A stretch of DNA of 33,076 bases from Myxococcales bacterium (GTDB taxonomy: Bacteria; Myxococcota_A; UBA9042). The DNA is taken from the NCBI GenBank assembly GCA_947499075.1, contig CANMNA010000022.1:1-33076 (forward strand), in the 5' to 3' direction. The notes beneath the pieces were generated by a model. The model did not search any database. It saw only the letters and a program-made list of their open reading frames with translations, and was not told the origin of the DNA. Positions 7,912-15,726 of this stretch are shown here, piece after piece (the first letter of the stretch is position 1; each line of letters begins with the position of its first letter). The translations under genes were made by a program, and so were the position numbers.

Positions 7912-8008
7912 ATCGCCATGACCCGAGGTCATGGCGTTGCCTGTTACGCCTGCTGGCTTGTGCGCTGGGTGGGTCGCAAGCTCGCGCCTACCGCGACTCG
8001 CCGCTCCT
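7912..8008 (-). repeat. Structured repeat family 1, copy 2, inverted
   Basis: Read on the minus strand, the core runs from GGAGCGGCGAGTCG (from 8008) through GCGAGCTTGCGACCCACC to CCAGCA. It carries the same inner stem, rebuilt as CGCG-GTAGG-CGCG. A perfect 10-bp hairpin follows at 7914-7923/7927-7936 (loop CGA). Just outside, at 8021-8036, the minus strand reads TTGAGATGAGATCAAA, shared with the family 2 element at 15625. Confidence 0.75.
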
Positions 8009-8182
8009 TGGTTACGTCGCGCTTTGATCTCATCTCAAGGCGTCTCTGTATAGCTGCCGTCGACCCAATGCACCCCAGCCGCGCTGCCGCGCCCAACCAC
8101 CGCCGCCTCGCCCAATGCCGATCGGTTAAGGAATTCATCTTGCTGAACAGAGATTTGCGGCGACCAGCTTGGATCGTGCCTG

Positions 8183-8243
8183 TCTCCCTGTGGCTCGAAG
8201 CCACGGGCTACATCTACGAAGCCCCGCCTGCGCGGGGCTGGGA
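8183..8243 (+). repeat. REP-like double-hairpin repeat, copy B
   Basis: Same layout as copy A: a GTGGCT/AGCCAC hairpin, then an 8-bp stem 8220-8227/8232-8239 with a CTGC loop. The first stem differs from copy A but both strands changed together (GCGGCT/AGCCGC becomes GTGGCT/AGCCAC), so pairing is preserved. Confidence 0.85.
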
Positions 8244-8280
8244 CAACATGCATTATTTCTTTATGATATAGAGAGATTAG

Positions 8281-8337
8281 AGCCCGGCGCAGGCCGGGCT
8301 TGGCAGATTTAGCCCGCGGCTTCAGCCGCCGGGCGTC
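8281..8337 (-). repeat. REP-like double-hairpin repeat, copy C, inverted
   Basis: On the minus strand it has the GGCGGCTGAAGCCGC hairpin and the AGCCCGGC/GCCGGGCT hairpin (8281-8288 with 8293-8300) around the same CTGC loop. Facing copy B, it forms a pair 37 bases apart, as in BIME-type composites. Confidence 0.8.
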
Positions 8338-8465
8338 CTCGGCAGCACCGGGCACGTTGCTCAAACTCCTCTCGGCAAAGAGCTGAAAATGAAACGTTTA
8401 ATCTTAACCGAACGGCATTGCCGCCTCGCCCTCACCATCTCCCCATAGGTCCCCACTACCACATG

Positions 8466-8499
8466 TGCTACAGTAGCCCAGGGCGCGACCGCGCCCTGG
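8466..8499 (+). promoter_or_regulatory. Candidate extended -10 and leader hairpin before the lipoprotein gene
   Basis: TGCTACAGT at 8466-8474 fits an extended -10 (TGnTACAGT); no good -35 is seen. Transcription would begin near 8481, at or inside a perfect 9-bp hairpin, CCAGGGCGC (8478-8486) with GCGCCCTGG (8491-8499). That hairpin ends 9 bases before the ATG at 8509, where a ribosome-binding site would lie. Confidence 0.35.
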
Positions 8500-8508
8500 A
8501 CCAAGCCC

Positions 8509-10875
8509 ATGCAAACCCTCCGCTTGCCGAACTTCGCCCGCCGCTGGCTGCACCTCGCACTCGCCTTGCTGAGCTTGGCCGTGGCCGCCTGCTCGTCAAC
8601 CGACGAAGCCAAACCCCGCTTCGGCCAAGTCTCGACCATCACCGACACCTACAACGACGCGCAGCCCTACAGCGTGTGGGCCACAGTCCGCCCCGGCGCC
8701 AGCAAATTGGCCCGCGTTGACCTGTACTTCGCCCACAAAGAAGACGCGGTGTTCAACGTCGTCGCCATGACGGCGCTGGGCGGCAACGGATGGGAAGGCG
8801 CGATTCCACCCCAAGCCCGCGGGACCGACATCCGCTGGTTTTTGCGGGCAGTCGGCAGCGACAAGGTTGCCGCGCTGTATCCCGACCAGGCTGAGCCGCC
8901 GACCAAATTCCTGCAATTTCGTGTGCTCAAGCTCAACGAGATGCCCAATCTGAATCCGGCGGTGCTCACTGGCAGCGATGCGGGACCCAAACCAGCGTAC
9001 GATGCAGGTCCCGCTGAGACGCCCGACGCCGGGCCGGATGCCGCGCCCGTCGAGGTTGCCCAAGTTGAAATTGTGCAAGACGTCGCGCCCGCCGACATCG
9101 CGCAAGTCGATGTTGGCCCCGAGCTGCCGCCGGCCGACTCCGGGCCGCAGTATGACCAATTCGTGTGGGATCTGGGTCCAGATGCTCAGCCTGCTGCCGA
9201 CGACGACGGCGATGGGGTGCCCAACGCTACCGACAACTGCCCGTTCAAGGCCAACGGCACCCAGACGGACTCCGAAGGCGACGGCAAGGGCGACGTCTGC
9301 GACCCCGACGACGACAACGACGGCGTCGGCGATGACCTCGACAACTGCTCGTTTATCAGCAACCCTGGGCAGTCCAACATCGACGGTGACATGGTCGGCG
9401 ACGCCTGCGACAAGGACATTGACGGCGACAAGGCGCTCAACGACAAAGACAACTGCCCGTTTGTGCCCAACTATGACCAAAAGGACAGCGATGTCGACGC
9501 TATCGGCGATGCCTGCGATCCGCTGACCGGCGAGACCGACAAAGATCAGGACGGCGTGCTCGACAGCAAAGACAACTGCCCAACCGTGGCCAATCCCAAG
9601 CAAAACGACCTGGACAGCGACGGTCAAGGCGACGCCTGTGACGCAGATCTGGACGGCGACGGCGTGCCCAACAGCGCCGACAACTGCGGTCTGGTCAAGA
9701 ACGCCGACCAAGCCGACAAGAACAACAACGGCATCGGCGACGTCTGCGACCAAGGCAACGACGAAGACGGCGACGGAGTCAGCGACGTACTGGACAACTG
9801 CAAGACCAAGGCCAATCCCGACCAACTCAACGCTGACGGTGACAAGCTGGGCGACGTCTGTGACCCCGACGACGACAACGACTTGCACATCGACGCGTTT
9901 GACAACTGCCCGCTGGTCGCTAACCCCAAGCAGACCAACACCGACGGCGACGGCAAAGGCGACGCCTGCGACGACGAGAAGCTGTGCGGCAGTGGCCTGC
10001 CCGAGTGCCCACAAGGCACAGTCTGCTATGAGCCTTTGTGCCTAGCCCCGCCGACATGCACCACCCAAGCTGAGTGCAAACCCGGCACATTCTGTTACCA
10101 GGGCAAGTGCTTGCCCCCGCAAGTCGTGCCGGCCGACCTGTGCACCAAGGACACGCAATGCCCGATCGGCTTTGTCTGCCAATTCGGCAAGTGCGCGCCC
10201 GAGAAGTGCGGGTTCGACGCCGACTGCCCCAAGGGCAACCAGTGCCTACTCGGCGAGTGCCTGCCCAAGGGCTTGCCCGTCAGCGGTTGCCAGACCGACG
10301 AGCAGTGCGGACCCAAGCAGCAGTGCCTCGCCAAGCTGTGCGTGCCCGCCCAGTGCAAAGCCGACAGCGAGTGCACCGGTAACAACAAGTGCTTCAAGGG
10401 CTTTTGCATCCCGGGCTTGATCCCGACCATTGAATGCAAAACCGCCGCCGATTGCCCGACCATCAACTTTCAAGGTACCAAGATCCAGTTGACCTGCGCG
10501 CTGGGCACCTGCCTGCCCAATATCCCCAACGGCCCCAAGCTGTGCAACGGCGATGCCGACTGCAAAGAGAACCAGCAGTGCCTGATTGCGATTTGCGTGA
10601 CCAAGCAGTGCAGCGTCAATGCCGACTGCAAGGACAACCAAGCCTGCACATTTGGCATTTGCACGCCCAAGGGCTTTCAGTTGCCGTCGCCCGGCCAATG
10701 CAAGACCACCGCCGACTGCCAGGCGCCGGCGCAGTGCTTGGGCACCATGTGCATCCCGATTCCGCCCGGCTTGCCCTTGCCCGGCGGCGGCGGCGCAGGC
10801 GGTTTCCAGCTGTGCACCGGCGGCCAGAAGTGCCCAGCCGGCAAGACTTGCCAGTTCGGGATCATCTGCCTGTAG
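8509..10875 (+). CDS. Lipoprotein with thrombospondin type-3 and cysteine-rich repeats
   Basis: 788 residues. An N-terminal basic stretch and hydrophobic segment end in a lipobox with Cys28 (LAVAAC), so it is predicted to be an exported lipoprotein. Residues ~45-145 form a compact domain, perhaps fibronectin III/Ig-like, with a [18 protein letters not shown] core. An acidic DAGP/PAD linker follows (~155-225). Residues ~225-490 hold seven thrombospondin type-3 calcium-binding repeats (DxDGDGxxDxxDNC, then DACD/DVCD). From ~490 to the end come about 11 Cys-rich units of the form C-x-x-D-x-x-C-x(5)-C-x(3-4)-C. The architecture is typical of large surface lipoproteins in Myxococcota and relatives; ligand and function are unknown. 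The kinase-like gene follows after 11 bases. Confidence 0.88.
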   Translation: MQTLRLPNFARRWLHLALALLSLAVAACSSTDEAKPRFGQVSTITDTYNDAQPYSVWATVRPGASKLARVDLYFAHKEDAVFNVVAMTALGGNGWEGAIPPQARGTDIRWFLRAVGSDKVAALYPDQAEPPTKFLQFRVLKLNEMPNLNPAVLTGSDAGPKPAYDAGPAETPDAGPDAAPVEVAQVEIVQDVAPADIAQVDVGPELPPADSGPQYDQFVWDLGPDAQPAADDDGDGVPNATDNCPFKANGTQTDSEGDGKGDVCDPDDDNDGVGDDLDNCSFISNPGQSNIDGDMVGDACDKDIDGDKALNDKDNCPFVPNYDQKDSDVDAIGDACDPLTGETDKDQDGVLDSKDNCPTVANPKQNDLDSDGQGDACDADLDGDGVPNSADNCGLVKNADQADKNNNGIGDVCDQGNDEDGDGVSDVLDNCKTKANPDQLNADGDKLGDVCDPDDDNDLHIDAFDNCPLVANPKQTNTDGDGKGDACDDEKLCGSGLPECPQGTVCYEPLCLAPPTCTTQAECKPGTFCYQGKCLPPQVVPADLCTKDTQCPIGFVCQFGKCAPEKCGFDADCPKGNQCLLGECLPKGLPVSGCQTDEQCGPKQQCLAKLCVPAQCKADSECTGNNKCFKGFCIPGLIPTIECKTAADCPTINFQGTKIQLTCALGTCLPNIPNGPKLCNGDADCKENQQCLIAICVTKQCSVNADCKDNQACTFGICTPKGFQLPSPGQCKTTADCQAPAQCLGTMCIPIPPGLPLPGGGGAGGFQLCTGGQKCPAGKTCQFGIICL

Positions 10876-10886
10876 CGGGTTACCCG

Positions 10887-13052
10887 ATGCTAGACCGCGA
10901 TCGCTTTTCGGGCCGACCGCCGGCATGGCTGGCCGCCCCGCTGTTGCCGCCCGACAGTGCCGATGCGCCGCTGGTCCTGCGCGATGTGGACCTGCGCTGC
11001 GGCCAGTTTGGCCACGCTTTTCTGCGCGATGTCGACTTGCAGCGCGCCAACTTGGCCGAAGCAGACTTGGCCGGTGCCGACCTGCGCGGCGCTAACTTGC
11101 ATTTGGCAGATCTGACCCTGGCAGACTTGCGCGGTGCCGACTTGCGCGGCGCGGACTTGTCGCAGGCCGACCTGTCTGGCGCCGACCTGCGCGATGCCGA
11201 TCTCGGCGGCGCTGACTTGCGCGATGTCGAACTGTCATGGGCCTGGCTCGATGGCGTGCGCGGTGCGCCAGATGCTTGGATGCGCATACCACGCTTGGGT
11301 GGCAGGGTGCCAGGCCGGCACCGGGCAGCAGGCGAGGACGAGCCGATCGAAGGCCTGCGGGCGTTTCAGCGCGCCCAAGCCGCTTGGAAAGAAGGCAACC
11401 TGGGCGTGGCCGAGCGCGCTTACGAAACAGCGCTGCGGTGGGTCCCCGACTCAGACGCTGCACGCTACTTCCTTGGAGCGCTGGCATTGGAGCGCGCAGA
11501 GCCAGACGCGGCTATCGGATGGTGGCGCGCCGCGCTCGCCGTCCATGCGGGTGCCCATCGCGCCCGCGCCGACTTGGCCTTGCTGCTTTGCGATGCTGGT
11601 CAGGCAGAAGAAGCGTTGGCACTGTTGCGCGAGCCATCCGTCGCCGAAGTCGCGTGGCTTGTGCCGCTGGCCGATACGATTGCCGCAGGCGATGCTGCCG
11701 CCGCCATTGCTTTGGTGCGGGCCAAAGCTGGCAATTCTCCGGGTTGCACCTGGGCAAGCCGCGAGCGTGCCGCCGTGACCGTCAAGCCGCGGTGGGCAGG
11801 AGGCGGTCCAGATGATCCGGCGTGGGCGGCCCAAGAGCGCACCGAGCTCGCGGCGCTGTGCAGCGGTGGCCAGCAGCCAATCTGGGTCTGGCATGGCGCC
11901 GTTAGCCGGGCGCTGGCCATTGGCGCGATTGACTTGGCCCAGCACGCGGAGCAGCGGCTGCAGCGCCTGGCGCCGGACCAGCGGCTCTGGAGCTTGCAGC
12001 TCAAGCAACTCGACATGACAGCGCAGGCGTTCAGTGAGCTGGTGCGCACGCGCTGGGGCAATCTGGGCAGCGTTGAAAGCCTGCGGTGGGTCGCATTGGG
12101 TGCCCACGGACCGACCGCGCGCCTTGTGACCCAAACCGGCGTCTACTATGCCAAGCGTTACATGGGCGTGAGCCGGCCGGCGGGCAGCGTGGCATTTACG
12201 CACCGTGTCTGTCGCTTCATGGCCGACGCCGGCGTGTCTGTGCCGCTCGCAATGCCGGATGCCAGTGGCGACGACGTGATGGTGTTCGGCGAAGACCTGT
12301 TGGCGCTGTACCCCGACTTGCAGGGTGCGCCCATCGATGCCGGTGACCTCGACACGGCAGGTGCCGCGCTGCTGGGCACCCAACTGGCGCAGCTGCATCT
12401 GGCGGGCGCGCAGTTTGGCGGCGGCGGGCGGCCGCGCGGGGGCGTGCGGTCGGGCAGCCATGTGCTGCGCAATCCTTCGCCGCGCGGCGCGTGGCTGGCG
12501 TGGCATGCCCAAGATGCGGCGTGTGCGGCGGCGCTGCAACGCCATCCGGTCCACGAGCGGATTCTGGCCCTGCTCGATGCCACGGCGCGGCGGCTGGCGA
12601 GCGTGCTGCCCCACTGCGCGGTCGGTCTGGTCCACGGCGACTTTGCGGGCGGCAACGTCCTGTTGCGGCAAGACTTGACTGTCGCGGTGGTCGATTGGGA
12701 CTTGAGCGACGTCGACGTGCTGGTCTGGGACTTGGCGCGCTGTCTGGATCTCATCGGTTTGTACTGGCACGACGACGTTGCTCGGCCTTTGGCCATCCGC
12801 AATGATCTGGTCATCGCGGCTGTGCGCGCCTACGAAGTGGTTCGCCCGCTGAGCCACGCCGAGAGGCTGGCGCTGCCGGTGCTGATGGCCGCCAGCCGCG
12901 TCGACCTTGATGCAACGGTATTGCCGCTGTGTGTTCGGTTGGAGCCTGACTGCGGCGATCCAGTGTGGCGCCTGCAGGCCGTGCGGCTGGCCCGAGCTGC
13001 TGCAGGCGCGCCTGAGATTGCCAAAGTGCTGGCCGTGATGTGGCCGCTATAG
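10887..13052 (+). CDS. Pentapeptide-repeat + TPR + aminoglycoside-phosphotransferase-fold protein
   Basis: Start chosen at ATG 10887, 11 bases after the lipoprotein stop; 721 residues. No Shine-Dalgarno sequence is visible. Residues ~30-118 are pentapeptide repeats, A(D/N)LxG-type (more than 15 units), which fold as a right-handed beta helix. Residues ~150-260 are TPR-like helices ([20 protein letters not shown]). From ~390 to the end is a kinase-like domain of the APH/choline-kinase type: a Lys in YYAKRY (~425), the Brenner motif [11 protein letters not shown] (H583, D585, N590) and metal-binding DWD (603-605). The catalytic residues are intact, so small-molecule or protein phosphorylation is plausible; the substrate is unknown. 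No signal peptide is seen, so it is probably cytoplasmic despite its neighbour. It ends tail-to-tail with the next gene, sharing CTATAG. Confidence 0.85.
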   Translation: MLDRDRFSGRPPAWLAAPLLPPDSADAPLVLRDVDLRCGQFGHAFLRDVDLQRANLAEADLAGADLRGANLHLADLTLADLRGADLRGADLSQADLSGADLRDADLGGADLRDVELSWAWLDGVRGAPDAWMRIPRLGGRVPGRHRAAGEDEPIEGLRAFQRAQAAWKEGNLGVAERAYETALRWVPDSDAARYFLGALALERAEPDAAIGWWRAALAVHAGAHRARADLALLLCDAGQAEEALALLREPSVAEVAWLVPLADTIAAGDAAAAIALVRAKAGNSPGCTWASRERAAVTVKPRWAGGGPDDPAWAAQERTELAALCSGGQQPIWVWHGAVSRALAIGAIDLAQHAEQRLQRLAPDQRLWSLQLKQLDMTAQAFSELVRTRWGNLGSVESLRWVALGAHGPTARLVTQTGVYYAKRYMGVSRPAGSVAFTHRVCRFMADAGVSVPLAMPDASGDDVMVFGEDLLALYPDLQGAPIDAGDLDTAGAALLGTQLAQLHLAGAQFGGGGRPRGGVRSGSHVLRNPSPRGAWLAWHAQDAACAAALQRHPVHERILALLDATARRLASVLPHCAVGLVHGDFAGGNVLLRQDLTVAVVDWDLSDVDVLVWDLARCLDLIGLYWHDDVARPLAIRNDLVIAAVRAYEVVRPLSHAERLALPVLMAASRVDLDATVLPLCVRLEPDCGDPVWRLQAVRLARAAAGAPEIAKVLAVMWPL

Positions 13053-13940
13053 CTTGGCATATTCCTTCTTGGCCATCTCGACGAACCGCTGCTCCTGCTT
13101 GCCGGTACCGGCCGCGACAACGTAGGCCTCAAATGCCAGCTTGGCCGCCGCCTTGTCGCCCTTGTCGCGCAGCGCAAACGCCAGGTTGTACAGCGCCGGC
13201 GTGTACTTAGGCTTGAGCTCCAAACACTTGCGGTATGCGCCCGCTTCGGCATCGAAGTCCTTGAGCTTGTGTTGAATCACCCCAATGTTGTACCAGGCCC
13301 GGTGATGCGCGGCATCCTTGGTAATCGCCATCTGATAGGTCGAAATCGCCTTGCGCAGCCACTGGGTGCGCTCTGGCTCTTGCGACTTGCCGCCCTTGAT
13401 TTGCTGGGCCTCGGCCAAGTCGTAGTAGGCCTCTGCGTTGTCGGGTTGCAGCTGTGCCGCCTTCTCAAATCCGGCAATCGCTTCGGCTGTCCTCTCCATC
13501 GCGAGTAGCAACATCGCCCGGTTCAAGTGCGCATCGGTGGCGGTCGGTTCGTGGGCGATCGCGAGGTCATAGTGGCGCAGCGCATCGATCGGCCGACCTA
13601 GGTCGTCGTACGCCACCGCCAGGTTGAAGTGGGCTTTGGCATAAGCCGGGTCGAGCTTGACCGCCTCGACATAGGCCGAAGCCTCGCGGGTGAAGTCGTG
13701 TTGCCGACCCAGCGCGACACCCAAGTTGAACCAGCACTCCTTCAAGTCGGGCTTGACCTGTACGCAAAACTGGAATGCCTGCGTAGCATCGGCGAGCTTG
13801 CCCGCCTGCATCGCCTCCATGCCATCGCGAAACCAGTCTTCAGCAGTCTTGGTATCGGCCGCGAGCGCGGCATTGGACATCAGCCAAATCGACAACGCGG
13901 CAGTTGGGGTAGCAAGCCAGGAGGAGCGAACGGCGTACAT
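13047..13940 (-). CDS. Secreted or periplasmic TPR protein
   Basis: Start chosen at ATG 13940, with AAGGA about 6 bases upstream and a clear signal peptide (cleavage after ALA at ~27); the frame extends further upstream but through sequence without these marks. 297 residues. After the signal, six to seven tetratricopeptide repeats fill the protein ([20 protein letters not shown], then [20 protein letters not shown] and so on), ending in KKEYAKL. TPR arrays bind proteins; the partner is unknown. Its stop codon lies within the stop of the convergent kinase-like gene. It is divergent from the SGNH-like gene across 158 bases. Confidence 0.85.
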   Translation of the reverse strand: MYAVRSSWLATPTAALSIWLMSNAALAADTKTAEDWFRDGMEAMQAGKLADATQAFQFCVQVKPDLKECWFNLGVALGRQHDFTREASAYVEAVKLDPAYAKAHFNLAVAYDDLGRPIDALRHYDLAIAHEPTATDAHLNRAMLLLAMERTAEAIAGFEKAAQLQPDNAEAYYDLAEAQQIKGGKSQEPERTQWLRKAISTYQMAITKDAAHHRAWYNIGVIQHKLKDFDAEAGAYRKCLELKPKYTPALYNLAFALRDKGDKAAAKLAFEAYVVAAGTGKQEQRFVEMAKKEYAKL

Positions 13941-13959
13941 GGCAATCCTTGGGGTGGTG

Positions 13960-13997
13960 AGCCCGCCCGGCGGCAGTGTGCGCGGGCTGGGCTTTTT
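13960..13997 (+). terminator. Terminator-like hairpin in the divergent spacer
   Basis: AGCCCGC (13960-13966) pairs with GCGGGCT (13982-13988), followed by GGGC and TTTTT at 13993-13997 on the plus strand. No plus-strand gene ends nearby, so if it is real it would stop read-through or an antisense transcript from the kinase-like gene. Confidence 0.3.
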
Positions 13998-14098
13998 GTC
14001 AAACGCCGGTGGTGGCGCCGGCATTCCCGTTGACCTGCTGGCCACCCTGATGCTAGACGCCACCGCAGCCGCGCCGGATTGCGGCACCTTGACTGCCA

Positions 14099-15034
14099 GT
14101 GCCGCTCACGTTGCTCGTCCAATTCGCTGTGGCCTTGCTGACCCAGTTTGCTGTCGTTGCGCCAGCGCGGGCGGGTGCAGGGTTTCGAACCCAACGGCCG
14201 GAGCGTGCGGTGGTGATTGGTGGTTCGATTTCCCGCTACTATGCCGGCAATTTTGGCCAGTTTTTGCAGTTTGGCTGCCACACCCTTGAAGTGGTGAACC
14301 GCGGTGAGACGGGCGCGAGCGCTTCGAAAATGCTCAAGAACTTTCACGCGCAGGTTGTTGGCGAGGCTGGCGTGTTCACCAAGCGCTCGCCGGGTCACGA
14401 CTGGCTGCTGGTGCAAGGGGGGCTGAACTCCGTAGGTGCGCCGCAAGCGACCGCGTGGTGGCTCAGTCGGCTGTTCGTGGCGGCGCATACTGAAGGGATT
14501 CAAGTTGTTGCCTTGTCGCTTTCGCCGTGGGGTGACGACGCAGACCCCCGGTTTGAGGCCTGGCGCGGGCTTCGTCTGCAGCGGGCCACCCAACAGGTAG
14601 TCGATTTCGTCATGGGGTCGCTGACGCCAGCCACCGCATTTGGCGCCCGTACTGCCCAGCGACCAGCAACGCCGCAAGTGTGGCTGCCAGGCGAGCTTGC
14701 CGAGTTGCCGGTCGATCTGTGGCGGTCGCCGCTGGCTGTTGGCGCCACCGCGAAATTGCGCGATGTCGCTGCCCTGCAGGCCAGCTTGCCTACCAGCCCC
14801 TACCGCCGCAGCAAAGAAGACCAGACCGCATTGGTCGCCGCGGCCGTTGCGGTACCGCGCCAGTTTCTTGCGAGCAAGTACCGTGACTTTGACCACACCC
14901 ACCCCAATACTGCGGGGCATCGCCTGATGGCCGCGCTGGTGTGTCAGCGTGCACCGGCTGCCTGGGCGTGTGATTGTGACCAGATTCGGCGGGCAGTCTG
15001 GCGACGGGGCGCTGTCGCTGCTGGGGCTCCCTAG
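14099..15034 (+). CDS. Secreted SGNH/GDSL-like hydrolase
   Basis: The frame has an in-frame TGA at 14090, so the start is GTG 14099 or TTG 14111; about 311 residues. A hydrophobic N-terminus ending PARA (~25) looks like a signal peptide, though it lacks basic residues at its start. SGNH blocks: I as GGS (S43, in VVIGGSIS), II around the Gly of NRGETGAS (~68-75), III as GGLN (107-110) and V as DHTHP (D265, H268). These supply Ser, Gly, Asn and His of the esterase/lipase/acyltransferase fold. Block I has Gly in place of the Asp of GDS. The substrate is unknown; a cell-surface ester or sugar acetyl group is common in the superfamily. Confidence 0.7.
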   Translation: MPLTLLVQFAVALLTQFAVVAPARAGAGFRTQRPERAVVIGGSISRYYAGNFGQFLQFGCHTLEVVNRGETGASASKMLKNFHAQVVGEAGVFTKRSPGHDWLLVQGGLNSVGAPQATAWWLSRLFVAAHTEGIQVVALSLSPWGDDADPRFEAWRGLRLQRATQQVVDFVMGSLTPATAFGARTAQRPATPQVWLPGELAELPVDLWRSPLAVGATAKLRDVAALQASLPTSPYRRSKEDQTALVAAAVAVPRQFLASKYRDFDHTHPNTAGHRLMAALVCQRAPAAWACDCDQIRRAVWRRGAVAAGAP

Positions 15035-15189
15035 CGTGGAATCGGGTCACAGCATTGCAGACCGGGTTAGGGCGCAAACCCAAATGAGTGCGGTTGCAGT
15101 TTTTTATTTCCCAGATTTCGGCTAGTTGACATCCGAGGTCGTGCGCTAAGGAACGGTCAAGGAACAACTCGATCACTTTGGTGCTGCAA

Positions 15190-15270
15190 GGAGCGGCGAG
15201 TCGGCTGTCAAGCCGCGAGCTTGCGACCCACCAAGCAAGCACGAACTGTCCAAGTTATACTTGGACAGTT
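15190..15270 (+). repeat. Structured repeat family 1, copy 3
   Basis: The core 15190-15242 is almost identical to copy 1. It is followed by a perfect 11- to 12-bp hairpin, AACTGTCCAAG (15244-15254) with CTTGGACAGTT (15260-15270), then CCTAAGGCG. The hairpin sequence is unrelated to that of copy 1, but its place and size are the same. Confidence 0.85.
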
Positions 15271-15394
15271 CCTAAGGCGGAAACCGCGTCAAAGTTTCAT
15301 CCGGTCGCCACAACTGACTGAATTTACGTACTGCGCCGCAATCCAAGGGGCCCTTACCGCCGCCAGAGCGCTCGCGCCGCTGGCGTGCTGGCGT

Positions 15395-15511
15395 CCCCTC
15401 TCCCGCGAAGCGGGGAGAGGGGGACTGCACAGATTCTCGTTTGTTTTCGAACCTCGCCCGCGTCTAGCGGGAGAGGGGCATCCCGCGAAGCGGGCGGGGT
15501 GAGGGCCAACA
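15395..15511 (+). repeat. REP element pair (CCCTCTCCCGCGAAGCGGG type)
   Basis: The first hairpin (15395-15424) is CCCCTCTCCC-GC-GAA-GC-GGGGAGAGGGG with a one-base bulge. The second block (15458-15511) repeats GCGGGAGAGGGG and CCCGCGAAGCGGG in altered order. Elements of this kind are widespread dispersed repeats in GC-rich bacteria. Confidence 0.75.
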
Positions 15512-15624
15512 AGCCTCGGCGAGGCCAGTTTCGACGAATAAAGCAGTGAGCACTGGCCCGCACTCATCTCGATCTGCGCCCCCGGGTCCCAAATTCCCCA
15601 CAGAAATCTCCGGCGGGCCCCGAT

Positions 15625-15726
15625 TTGAGATGCAGATCAAGGAACAAGGAGCTGAAAGAGCGAGGCGTACTCTGGTACGCCGCAGCGAGAGAAGCAACGC
15701 AGTGACGCAGAGATGCGCTCAAAGCG
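15625..15726 (+). repeat. Structured repeat family 2
   Basis: It begins TTGAGATGCAGATCAAGG, continues AACAAGGAGC as in family 1, and has a perfect 7-bp hairpin GGCGTAC-TCTG-GTACGCC (15664-15681). It ends GAGATGCGCTCAAAGCG, an imperfect direct repeat of its start. The first ATG of the following gene's frame (15713) lies inside it. Confidence 0.55.

Larger units (their letters stand above)
7589..8508. other. Gene-poor, repeat-rich interval after recN
   Basis: No convincing complete gene is present. In order it holds a hairpin at 7614-7652, repeat family 1 copy 1 (7653-7740), a short coding-like relic (7741-7911), an inverted copy 2 (7912-8008), a stretch without recognised features (8009-8182), two REP-like elements facing each other (8183-8243 and 8281-8337), and a candidate promoter and leader hairpin for the lipoprotein gene. 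Confidence 0.75.
15035..15712. other. Repeat-rich intergenic interval
   Basis: No credible gene. It holds repeat family 1 copy 3 (15190-15270), a CTCTCCCGCGAAGCGGGGAGAG-type REP pair (15395-15511) and most of a family 2 element (15625-15726). Between 15558 and 15643, GGCCCGC/GCGGGCC and GATCTGC/GCAGATC are spaced inverted arms, so that stretch could also fold. 15271-15394 shows nothing recognisable. Confidence 0.7.

Noticed and set aside
7653..8008. Integron attC sites
   Set aside because: No RYYYAAC/GTTRRRY core sites flank the hairpins and no gene cassettes or integron integrase are present.
13880..14920. 346-codon minus-strand frame opposite the SGNH-like gene
   Set aside because: Composition of an antisense shadow; the plus frame has the hydrolase motifs and a signal peptide.
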